A DNA stretch of 5,930 nt, taken from assembly GCA_937967685.1 (NCBI GenBank), contig CALBTX010000198.1:1-5930 (forward strand), given 5' to 3'. The translations under genes and the position numbers were made by a program. Position 1 is the stretch's first letter, and each line of letters opens with the position of its first letter. Below the pieces are notes generated by a model, which made no database searches, was not told where the DNA came from, and was given only the letters and a program-made list of their open reading frames with translations. Source of the DNA: an uncultured Bacillaceae bacterium (GTDB lineage: Bacteria; Bacillota; Bacilli; Caldalkalibacillales; Caldalkalibacillaceae). Below, in pieces: positions 1 to 5,546 of this stretch.

Positions 1-44
1 TTTCTGGTTTGTAAATTTTAATGCTCAAACAGAAAATATTTTTT
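1..44 (+). terminator. Possible weak plus-strand terminator at window edge
   Basis: TTTCTG and TTTG (1-6, 8-11, with G7 bulged) can pair with CAAA and CAGAAA (26-29, 30-35). The loop is about 14 nt, and ATATTTTTT follows at 36-44. This is the shape of an intrinsic terminator for a plus-strand gene ending left of the window and converging on the operon. The stem is AT-rich and interrupted, and it may continue beyond the edge. No coding sequence for it is visible here, so the call is tentative. Confidence 0.3.
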
Positions 45-64
45 CGATGACAAATTAATTTAAT

Positions 65-86
65 AAGATGAGAGAAAGATGAGAGA
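65..86. repeat. Tandem duplication of 11 bp
   Basis: AAGATGAGAGA occurs twice back to back (65-75 and 76-86) without a mismatch. It lies in the gene-free purine-rich stretch just beyond the operon terminator. It is most easily explained as replication slippage. No function is visible. The rest of 45-94 shows no ORF, promoter or RNA gene that I can support. Confidence 0.6.
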
Positions 87-94
87 GACAATCA

Positions 95-136
95 ATAAAA
101 AAGAGTTAGCTCGATGATGGATCGAACCTAACTCCA
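95..136 (-). terminator. Rho-independent terminator of the operon
   Basis: Read on the minus strand, GAGTTAG (134-128) pairs with CTAACTC (109-103). A small internal loop (C127/A126 opposite C110) separates this from a second helix, TCGAT (125-121) with ATCGA (115-111), closed by a 5-nt loop. A run of six T (102-97) follows directly. The plus strand has no T run after the stem, so it acts in one direction only. It lies about 140 nt past the prpD stop codon and is the only good terminator on the minus strand, as expected for the end of one transcript covering all the genes. Confidence 0.88.
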
Positions 137-150
137 TTGATATAAATGAT

Positions 151-216
151 TCAATCGATAAAAAACATCCTTCTATTCATACATGTCATAGACGGGCAAT
201 TTAACTCACACGTCAT
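151..216 (-). CDS. Possible 21-residue small ORF after prpD
   Basis: On the minus strand GGGAG is followed by six A and then ATG (216-214), which is a plausible ribosome binding site and start. The frame stays open for 21 codons to a TGA at 153-151. The peptide begins MTCELNC and holds three cysteines and four methionines. It resembles no family I know and has no clear membrane segment. The Shine-Dalgarno and ATG fall in the loop of the inverted repeat at 195-252, so initiation could be accessible. An ORF of this length with a chance start site is common in AT-rich DNA, so it may mean nothing. Confidence 0.18.
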   Translation of the reverse strand: MTCELNCPSMTCMNRRMFFID

Positions 217-252
217 TTTTTTCTCCCAAGCCGTGAGTGGACATAAATTGCC
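195..252 (-). other. Long stem-loop in the 3' untranslated region
   Basis: GGCAATTTA (195-203) is the exact reverse complement of TAAATTGCC (244-252), and ACTCAC (204-209) is that of GTGAGT (233-238). Together they give 9 and 6 paired bases separated by a one-sided 5-nt bulge (239-243), with a 23-nt loop (210-232). On the minus-strand transcript the loop carries GGGAG, seven A (the last belonging to the ATG), and TGACG. No T run follows on either strand, so it is not an ordinary terminator. It lies between the prpD stop and the operon terminator. It could stabilise the mRNA 3' end, form part of a 3'-derived small RNA, or control the small ORF whose start sits in the loop. The structure is visible; the role is inference. 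Confidence 0.6.
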
Positions 253-273
253 GATCAGTTGGAGTGATGTAAG

Positions 274-1707
274 CTACGACTTGACCCATAAATCAACAAA
301 TTCGTTGACCTTCATTTGCCAGAGCTTATCTTCATCGCCATACAATGAAATCACCTTTTGCTTCTGTTCATTAGATAACCGCGAAGAAATGTTGGATTCA
401 AACTTACGATATAATAACGGCTGCCCTTCTTTCCGTCGGAAACGGTGTCCGACGGGATATTTCTTTTCCAATTTATCTGTGACAGATCCATCTTTGAATT
501 TAATTTGGACGGCGTTGGCAATGGCACGTTTGTTTGCGTCCAAATATTCTCGCGAATATGTCTTATTTTCGACGACCTTCATTTTGTCACGCAGTTCATC
601 GATTAGCGGATTGCTGGCAACATCGTCTTCATAATGATCAGCTGTAATCTCCCCGTAAATCAAGCCGACAGCTGTAATGTATTGCAAGCAGTGATCGCGA
701 TCGGCAGGGTTGTTTAACGGTCCTTTTTTATCAATGATCCGTATGGCCGACTCATGCGTTTCAATCAAAATTTCCTCAATTTCTGTCAGCCGATTCTTTA
801 CTTGTTCATGTAGTTCTACCGCACACTCCGCCGCCGTTTGCGCATGAAATTCCGCTGGGTAAGAAATCTTGAATAAAATATTTTTCATGACATAATCGGC
901 AAATGATTGCGCCAGCGTGATGGATTTTCCGCCCATTAATACATCTTCAAACCCCCATTTTTCCGCAGTTAATGCTGTGGGATACCCCATCTCGTTCCGC
1001 AAAGCCATCATGGCCAGCCACACTCCGCGACTAGTTGCGTCACCGGCCGCCCAAGACTTTCGAGATCCGGCATTGGGATAATGACGGTACGTACGTAAAC
1101 TCGCGTTATCTATCCAAGCGTTGGAAACAGCGTTCAGAATCTGCGTTTTTGTTCCTCCCAGTAGCTGAGCCGCCACAGCCGTTGTAGCGATCTTGACAAA
1201 CAACACATGATCAAGACCTTGTCTGTTCAAACTATTTTCGAGCGAAAGAATCCCTTGAATTTCATGCGCTTTAATGAGTGCTTGCAATACCTCCTTCATC
1301 GTTAACGCTGCTTTGCCTTCGTCCATATTTTTACGGCTGATGTAATCAGCGACCATTAGGATGCCGCCCAGGTTGTCCGATGGATGCGCCCATTCCTGCG
1401 CCAACCAGCAGTCGTTATAATCCAGCCAACGAATCATCGTACCAAAGCAGAACGATGCCTGCACGGGATCCAGATACAAAGAAGTCCCTGGTACTTTGCT
1501 TCCAATTTCAACTGACATCGGTACGACAGGCCCTAAAAGTTTTGTACATGTGGGGTAGTTTAAGGCCAACATCGCACATCCCATACTGTCAAACAGGACA
1601 TCTTTGGCGACAGCGAATGATTCAGCATCTCCTACGTCATCGCGTTGTACATAATCGGTCATTTGTTCAATCACCTCATCGAAACGCTTTGCAAACTGCC
1701 TAACCAT
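274..1707 (-). CDS. prpD: 2-methylcitrate dehydratase (MmgE/PrpD family)
   Basis: This 477-residue cytoplasmic enzyme dehydrates 2-methylcitrate to 2-methyl-cis-aconitate in the methylcitrate cycle. E. coli PrpD (483 residues) and Bacillus MmgE are almost the same length. Recognised family blocks are KLLGPVVP (56-63), MIRWLDYND (91-99), HPSDNLGGIL (108-117), KAHEIQG (146-152), SLRTYRH (203-209), RKSWAAGDATSR (216-227), PAEFHAQTA (284-292), the very characteristic IRIIDKKGPLNNPADRDHC (322-340) and KRAIANAV (393-400). The C-terminus, QMKVNEFVDLWV, also fits the family. The start is the ATG at 1707, with AAGGAGGAG (1725-1717) 9 nt upstream inside the end of prpB. The 8-nt overlap with prpB suggests translational coupling. 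Positions 99 and 107 read NDC and WAHPSDN where I recall NDT and WGHPSDN, both minor changes. Some family members act on citrate or other substrates, so the exact substrate is inferred from similarity and from the prpB neighbour. Confidence 0.95.
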   Translation of the reverse strand: MVRQFAKRFDEVIEQMTDYVQRDDVGDAESFAVAKDVLFDSMGCAMLALNYPTCTKLLGPVVPMSVEIGSKVPGTSLYLDPVQASFCFGTMIRWLDYNDCWLAQEWAHPSDNLGGILMVADYISRKNMDEGKAALTMKEVLQALIKAHEIQGILSLENSLNRQGLDHVLFVKIATTAVAAQLLGGTKTQILNAVSNAWIDNASLRTYRHYPNAGSRKSWAAGDATSRGVWLAMMALRNEMGYPTALTAEKWGFEDVLMGGKSITLAQSFADYVMKNILFKISYPAEFHAQTAAECAVELHEQVKNRLTEIEEILIETHESAIRIIDKKGPLNNPADRDHCLQYITAVGLIYGEITADHYEDDVASNPLIDELRDKMKVVENKTYSREYLDANKRAIANAVQIKFKDGSVTDKLEKKYPVGHRFRRKEGQPLLYRKFESNISSRLSNEQKQKVISLYGDEDKLWQMKVNEFVDLWVKS

Positions 1708-2632
1708 TCCCTCGTACTCCTCCTTCGTCTATTTTAGGTAGCACTGTTTTGGCAATACTTTGATCCAAGTCTTCATATTTCTCCAGTTGAATCAAGCGAT
1801 AGAGTTCTTCTCTCGTTTGCATCTCTGTCAAAGCATTTTTTTGCGTGCCATCTTCCAAAATTTTTTTAAATATACGTTCGTAGGCTTTAGCAGCTACACG
1901 TAATGAAGTCACCGGGTAAATGACCATGTCGTATCCCATTTCCTGAAATTGATTCGCTGTATAGTAAGGCGTCTTGCCAAATTCAGTCATATTCGCTAGC
2001 AGCGGAACGTTGATTGCTGCAGAAAACCTTTTAAAATCAGCTTGAGTGGTAATGGCTTCCGGAAAAATAGCATCAGCACCGGCTGCCTCATAAGCCTTCG
2101 CGCGATCTATGGCTGCTTCCATTCCCTCGACGCTGTGAGCATCCGTTCGAGCCACTAAAACGAGCGAGGGGGCAACGTTTTTCACCATCTTGATCTTTTC
2201 AACCATTTCTTCCACTGTCACTAATTGCTTTCCATTTAAGTGACCACATTTTTTGGGAATTTTTTGGTCTTCCATCTGAAGGGCCGCCACCCTTGCTTCA
2301 ACCATTTCTTTAGCTGTGCGGGCCACATTTAACGGTCCGCCAAAACCATGATCAACATCGACTAATAAGGGAAGATTTGTCGCCCGAATGATTTCATTGG
2401 CGCGTTCAGCCACTTCTGTTGAATGTAAAAGACCAATATCCGGGATTCCTTTACTTGCTGTTAAGGCTCCTCCCGACAAATATAATGCAGAAAATCCGAC
2501 TTGTTTGGCGACCAGAGCGGCCATGGCATCATGAGTACCTATGATTTGCAGGATCCTCTGTTCATTCATTTTCCGACGAAAAATTGAAGCCATCTCCTCT
2601 TGAGAAGATGGATCTGAGACAAGCCAAGTCAA
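1700..2632 (-). CDS. prpB: 2-methylisocitrate lyase (ICL/PEP mutase superfamily)
   Basis: This 310-residue cytoplasmic lyase cleaves 2-methylisocitrate to pyruvate and succinate, the last step of the methylcitrate cycle. It is a Mg-dependent TIM-barrel enzyme of the isocitrate lyase/PEP mutase superfamily. The active-site pieces are all present: YLSGG (51-55), D65, the metal-binding DVD (92-94), E121, the catalytic-loop KKCGH (127-131) with Cys129, ARTDA with R162 (161-165), FPEAI with E192, and NMTEFG (214-219). C-terminal GTQKNALTEMQTREELY is typical of PrpB. His95, just after the DVD pair, is Thr or Ile in the homologues I recall. The start is a TTG at 2632: AGGAGG lies 7 nt upstream, and the N-terminus MTWLVSDPSSQEE matches the beginning of Bacillus MmgF as I remember it. 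The ATG at 2593 would remove this segment and has GAGGAG directly against it. The gene begins 13 nt after the permease stop and overlaps prpD by 8 nt. Related lyases act on other malate-type acids, so substrate is assigned by similarity. Confidence 0.93.
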   Translation of the reverse strand: MTWLVSDPSSQEEMASIFRRKMNEQRILQIIGTHDAMAALVAKQVGFSALYLSGGALTASKGIPDIGLLHSTEVAERANEIIRATNLPLLVDVDHGFGGPLNVARTAKEMVEARVAALQMEDQKIPKKCGHLNGKQLVTVEEMVEKIKMVKNVAPSLVLVARTDAHSVEGMEAAIDRAKAYEAAGADAIFPEAITTQADFKRFSAAINVPLLANMTEFGKTPYYTANQFQEMGYDMVIYPVTSLRVAAKAYERIFKKILEDGTQKNALTEMQTREELYRLIQLEKYEDLDQSIAKTVLPKIDEGGVRGNG

Positions 2633-2647
2633 GCATATCCCTCCTTT
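2632..2647 (-). promoter_or_regulatory. Ribosome binding site that fixes the prpB TTG start
   Basis: The minus strand reads AAAGGAGGG (2647-2639), overlapping the permease TAA stop (2648-2646), then ATATGC and the TTG start (2632). AGGAGG is 7 nt from the TTG, which is ideal. An ATG at 2636-2634 is only 3 nt from the same AGGAGG and opens a different frame that stops after 24 codons (TGA at 2564-2562). The TTG is therefore preferred although an ATG is nearer. Confidence 0.8.
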
Positions 2648-4016
2648 AAAGGATGAAATTCCAATACAAAAACATCGAGATAATAATGACGGCTACCCAA
2701 ACGGCCATTGACACGAAACCGACTTTCAGTAAATCTCCTGTTTGAAAATGATTGTACGAATAGCTGATTAAATGAACGGGAGATTGAGTAATTAATAAAA
2801 ATCCAGGCACTGCCGCTAAATATACCCCCATGGCAAGTACTAGCGGAGAAACTTGTAACTGTTCGCCAACGGCCAAGGCTAATGGCAAGATGATTGTCAA
2901 GTATCCCAAGACATTGACAAAAACGACACGAACTAGAGCGGTAAGGATAATGAAACCGACCACAATGTGCGAACTACTGAGTGCATGACTGTTATTTATG
3001 AAAAAGCTGGCCAATGTATTTAAAGTTCCTGTTTCAACTAACACGTTGGACAGCATTAAAGTTGAGGCAAAAAAAATCATCATGTCCCACTCTACAGCTG
3101 TTTTCACCTCACTCCATTTCATGACACCGATAGAAGGAAATGTAGCCAGAATGGCTCCTAACAAAGCAATCAAAGATATCGGTTGATGATGCAGGGGTTG
3201 TGTCAACCATAAACAAATGGTCACACTAATAATCAAAGCCATGCGTATTTCTTCCCGTTTCCACGGGCCCAACTTCTGTTTCTTGGCCTGAATTAATTGT
3301 CTGATCAGCCGAACATCGATTTGTTCTATAGGAAATCGATACAAAAAAATGAACCATAGAAAGAAGACAAAAACGCAGATCGGGACTCCAATAGACAAAA
3401 TCCAAGTCAAATAATTCATTTGATGAGATATACCGGAAAACATGCCAAAGGCATAAATTGTTGAACTTGCTCCAGTGGGAACGAAGGCTGCCGATAAAGC
3501 ACTGACATAGGCAATACCGATAAATAGAGACTTGCCTACATTTTTGGCATGGTGTAATTCCCGTAAGTTTTGTATCAAATCATTGAGTATCGAACTGATC
3601 AGTTGACCTTTGCCAATGTTTGAAGGAATCAATATCGTCAGGACGAATTCCAAAATAAATGAAACGAAAACTAATAATCTACCCGATCCTTTCGCCAAAC
3701 TTAAAATGGATAATGAAATTCGGTTGGCCAAACCCGTTTTAATAAAAGCGTGGGCCAAAATAAAAGTTGAAAATAAAAGCCAGACGAGGCTTGAACCGAA
3801 ATAACTTAATGCTTCGTCATATGTTAAAAAATGAAATGCAACGATGAGAATGAAAAGCAGAGAGCTAAATGCTAAAGGGAACACTCTCCCGATCCATAAC
3901 AATTGAATGATCAACAGCGCTCCCAATGCTTTGATCTGCATATTCCAACCCGGAATTATAAAGACGCCATACAGAAGGAGTGTAATGATGAGTAAAATCT
4001 TATTCCGTTTTGCCAT
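2646..4016 (-). CDS. DASS/SLC13-type anion permease, divergent
   Basis: This 456-residue integral membrane protein has about a dozen hydrophobic segments covering nearly the whole chain. The longest polar stretch is a basic loop at about 228-258. Family features include LAHAFIKTGLANRISL (87-102), PSNIGKG (131-137) in the place of the first PSNT motif of CitT/TtdT-like carriers, PTGASS (180-185), EWDMMIFFASTLMLSNVLVETG (309-330), a reentrant-like VNVLGYLTIILPLAL (367-381) and TQSPVHLISYS (410-420) near the end. Proteins of this fold carry dicarboxylates, tricarboxylates or sulfate by cation symport or by exchange. Both conserved Ser-Asn-Thr signatures are changed, so the substrate and coupling ion cannot be read from sequence. 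The ATG at 4016 lies 12 nt after tctA, 13 nt before prpB. Next to tctAB and prpBD, a carboxylate such as methylcitrate or succinate is the likely substrate. I cannot give a gene symbol. Confidence 0.8.
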   Translation of the reverse strand: MAKRNKILLIITLLLYGVFIIPGWNMQIKALGALLIIQLLWIGRVFPLAFSSLLFILIVAFHFLTYDEALSYFGSSLVWLLFSTFILAHAFIKTGLANRISLSILSLAKGSGRLLVFVSFILEFVLTILIPSNIGKGQLISSILNDLIQNLRELHHAKNVGKSLFIGIAYVSALSAAFVPTGASSTIYAFGMFSGISHQMNYLTWILSIGVPICVFVFFLWFIFLYRFPIEQIDVRLIRQLIQAKKQKLGPWKREEIRMALIISVTICLWLTQPLHHQPISLIALLGAILATFPSIGVMKWSEVKTAVEWDMMIFFASTLMLSNVLVETGTLNTLASFFINNSHALSSSHIVVGFIILTALVRVVFVNVLGYLTIILPLALAVGEQLQVSPLVLAMGVYLAAVPGFLLITQSPVHLISYSYNHFQTGDLLKVGFVSMAVWVAVIIISMFLYWNFIL

Positions 4017-4031
4017 TCCTTGATCGTCCTA
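4014..4031 (-). promoter_or_regulatory. Weak ribosome binding site of the permease gene
   Basis: Upstream of the ATG (4016-4014) the best well-placed match is only AGGA (4030-4027), 10 nt away and overlapping the tctA TAG stop. A better AAGGA (4021-4017) touches the ATG and is too close to work. The other genes in the operon have GAGGAG or AGGAGG at 7-9 nt. The permease may thus be translated less, or mainly through coupling to tctA. Confidence 0.45.
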
Positions 4032-5531
4032 ATTGGATGATTTCATTTTCCTGCTGTTCTTAAACCAAGAAACAATAAACGGATAAGTGATCGACAAAAT
4101 TGTCAATAGACATAACGTAATGGATACAGGCGAAGCGAATAAAACATTCAGCAGGCTATCGTGTGCTGTTAAGCTTTTTCTAAAGTTCTGTTCCATGTCT
4201 GACCCGACAATGACCGCCAATATTAGGGGAGCAATCGGAAAATTGAACAGTTTCATAAACAAACCGATGATTCCAAAAATGACCAGAACGTAAAAGTCGA
4301 TCACACTATAGCTTAATGTGTACGTCCCGATGAACGCCAAGACCAAGATCAACGGGTATAATATTCTGGGGGGTGTATTTAAAATTTTTACCAACAGACC
4401 GATCAGCAAAATGTTGATCATGACCAAGAAAATATTACCGATAAACATACTATTGACCAATGTCCAAACCATTTCCGGATTATTTTCAAACAATAACGGA
4501 CCCGGACGCATCCCTAACATAATGACGGCACCCAAAATCACGGCTGTTGTTCCCGAGCCCGGAACCCCCATGGTCAACAACGGAATAAATGCACCGACAG
4601 ATGCGGCATTATTTGATGATTCAGGCGCTGCCACACCTTCAATGGCACCCTTTCCGAACTGTTCCGGATGTTTGGAAAGCTGCTTTTCAGTCGTATAGCT
4701 GAGCATTGAGGCAATGGCTCCTCCTGCACCGGGTAATACGCCAACCAAAAAACCAATGGGCGCATTGCGGATGATCGACCATTTGGAACGTTTCCACTGT
4801 TCTTTGGTAATCCACATCTTTCCCAGCTTATTTTTATTTTTTAATCGGTCCAAATGCAAATAGTTATATAACACTTCGCTGACCGCATAGACGCCAATAA
4901 TGACAACTAAGAAATCGATCCCTTCGCTTAATTGTGGGATATCAAACGTGAAACGATGGACTCCGGTTTGCAAATCGATTCCAACAGTACTTAAAAGCAG
5001 CCCCAGGGACATGGCAATAAACCCTTTGACCATGTTATCTTTGGATAATGACACCGTTGCGGACAAAGCAAACAAAAAGAGCAAAAAATATTCGGCTGGT
5101 CCAAAATTTAAAGCAAATCCCGCCAAAGGTTTGGCTAAAAGAATGAAACCGATCGTCGCAATGATTCCGCCGATCAAGGAGGCAATCGCTGATATGGTTA
5201 GGGCCTGCCCCGCCTGACCGTTTCTTGTCATGGGATATCCGTCAAAGGTCGCTGCGATGGCAGATCCGTCCCCAGGCGTGTTTAATAATATCGAACTGCG
5301 AGAACCTCCGTACATTGCACCATAGTAAATCGCAGCCATTAAAATTAATGCGCTTGTCGGGTTCATACCAAACGTAATCGGAATCAACACGGCGACTGCC
5401 GTTGCTGGACCAAGCCCCGGTAACATACCGACGATCGTACCAAGAAAGCCCCCGATCAGTACCCATAAAAGATTGATGGGCTGAAACGCCGTCGTCAAAC
5501 CTTCCATAAAGTTTTGCAATTCTATTCCCAT
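4029..5531 (-). CDS. tctA: Tripartite tricarboxylate transporter, large membrane subunit TctA
   Basis: This 500-residue protein is the usual length for TctA, the large channel-forming subunit of TTT transporters. Such systems take up citrate-like acids using an ion gradient and an extracytoplasmic binding protein (TctC). The TctA signatures are clear: GMLPGLGPATA (35-45) and its counterpart GVLPGAGGAIAS (264-275) in the second half, YGGSRSSILLNTPGD (74-88), FDGYPMTRNGQAGQAL (96-111), GKGAIEGVAAPESSNNAA (293-310), GVPGSGTTAVILGA (322-335). Many hydrophobic spans lie between them, and the polar loop at about 225-255 is probably cytosolic. The ATG start at 5531 has GAGGAG (5545-5540) 8 nt upstream, just inside the end of tctB, 15 nt away. 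TTT systems carry many different carboxylates. Citrate is the classic substrate, and a methylcitrate-like acid is suggested here only by the downstream prpBD genes. Confidence 0.95.
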   Translation of the reverse strand: MGIELQNFMEGLTTAFQPINLLWVLIGGFLGTIVGMLPGLGPATAVAVLIPITFGMNPTSALILMAAIYYGAMYGGSRSSILLNTPGDGSAIAATFDGYPMTRNGQAGQALTISAIASLIGGIIATIGFILLAKPLAGFALNFGPAEYFLLFLFALSATVSLSKDNMVKGFIAMSLGLLLSTVGIDLQTGVHRFTFDIPQLSEGIDFLVVIIGVYAVSEVLYNYLHLDRLKNKNKLGKMWITKEQWKRSKWSIIRNAPIGFLVGVLPGAGGAIASMLSYTTEKQLSKHPEQFGKGAIEGVAAPESSNNAASVGAFIPLLTMGVPGSGTTAVILGAVIMLGMRPGPLLFENNPEMVWTLVNSMFIGNIFLVMINILLIGLLVKILNTPPRILYPLILVLAFIGTYTLSYSVIDFYVLVIFGIIGLFMKLFNFPIAPLILAVIVGSDMEQNFRKSLTAHDSLLNVLFASPVSITLCLLTILSITYPFIVSWFKNSRKMKSSN

Positions 5532-5546
5532 GCTTAACTCTCCTCA

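Noticed and set aside
146..634. Plus-strand ORF of 162 codons
   Set aside because: Most of it is antisense to prpD, whose protein is conserved throughout. It has no ribosome binding site or recognisable domain, and its low-complexity serine-rich sequence is typical of a shadow frame.
1380..1703. Plus-strand ORF of 107 codons opposite the prpD start
   Set aside because: It is antisense to conserved PrpD blocks and has no Shine-Dalgarno.
2591..2593. ATG as an alternative prpB start
   Set aside because: GAGGAG abuts it with no spacer, and starting here would drop the N-terminal segment that matches the family.
4318..4698. Plus-strand ORF of 126 codons opposite tctA
   Set aside because: It is wholly antisense to strongly conserved TctA motifs, with no start signal and no family resemblance.
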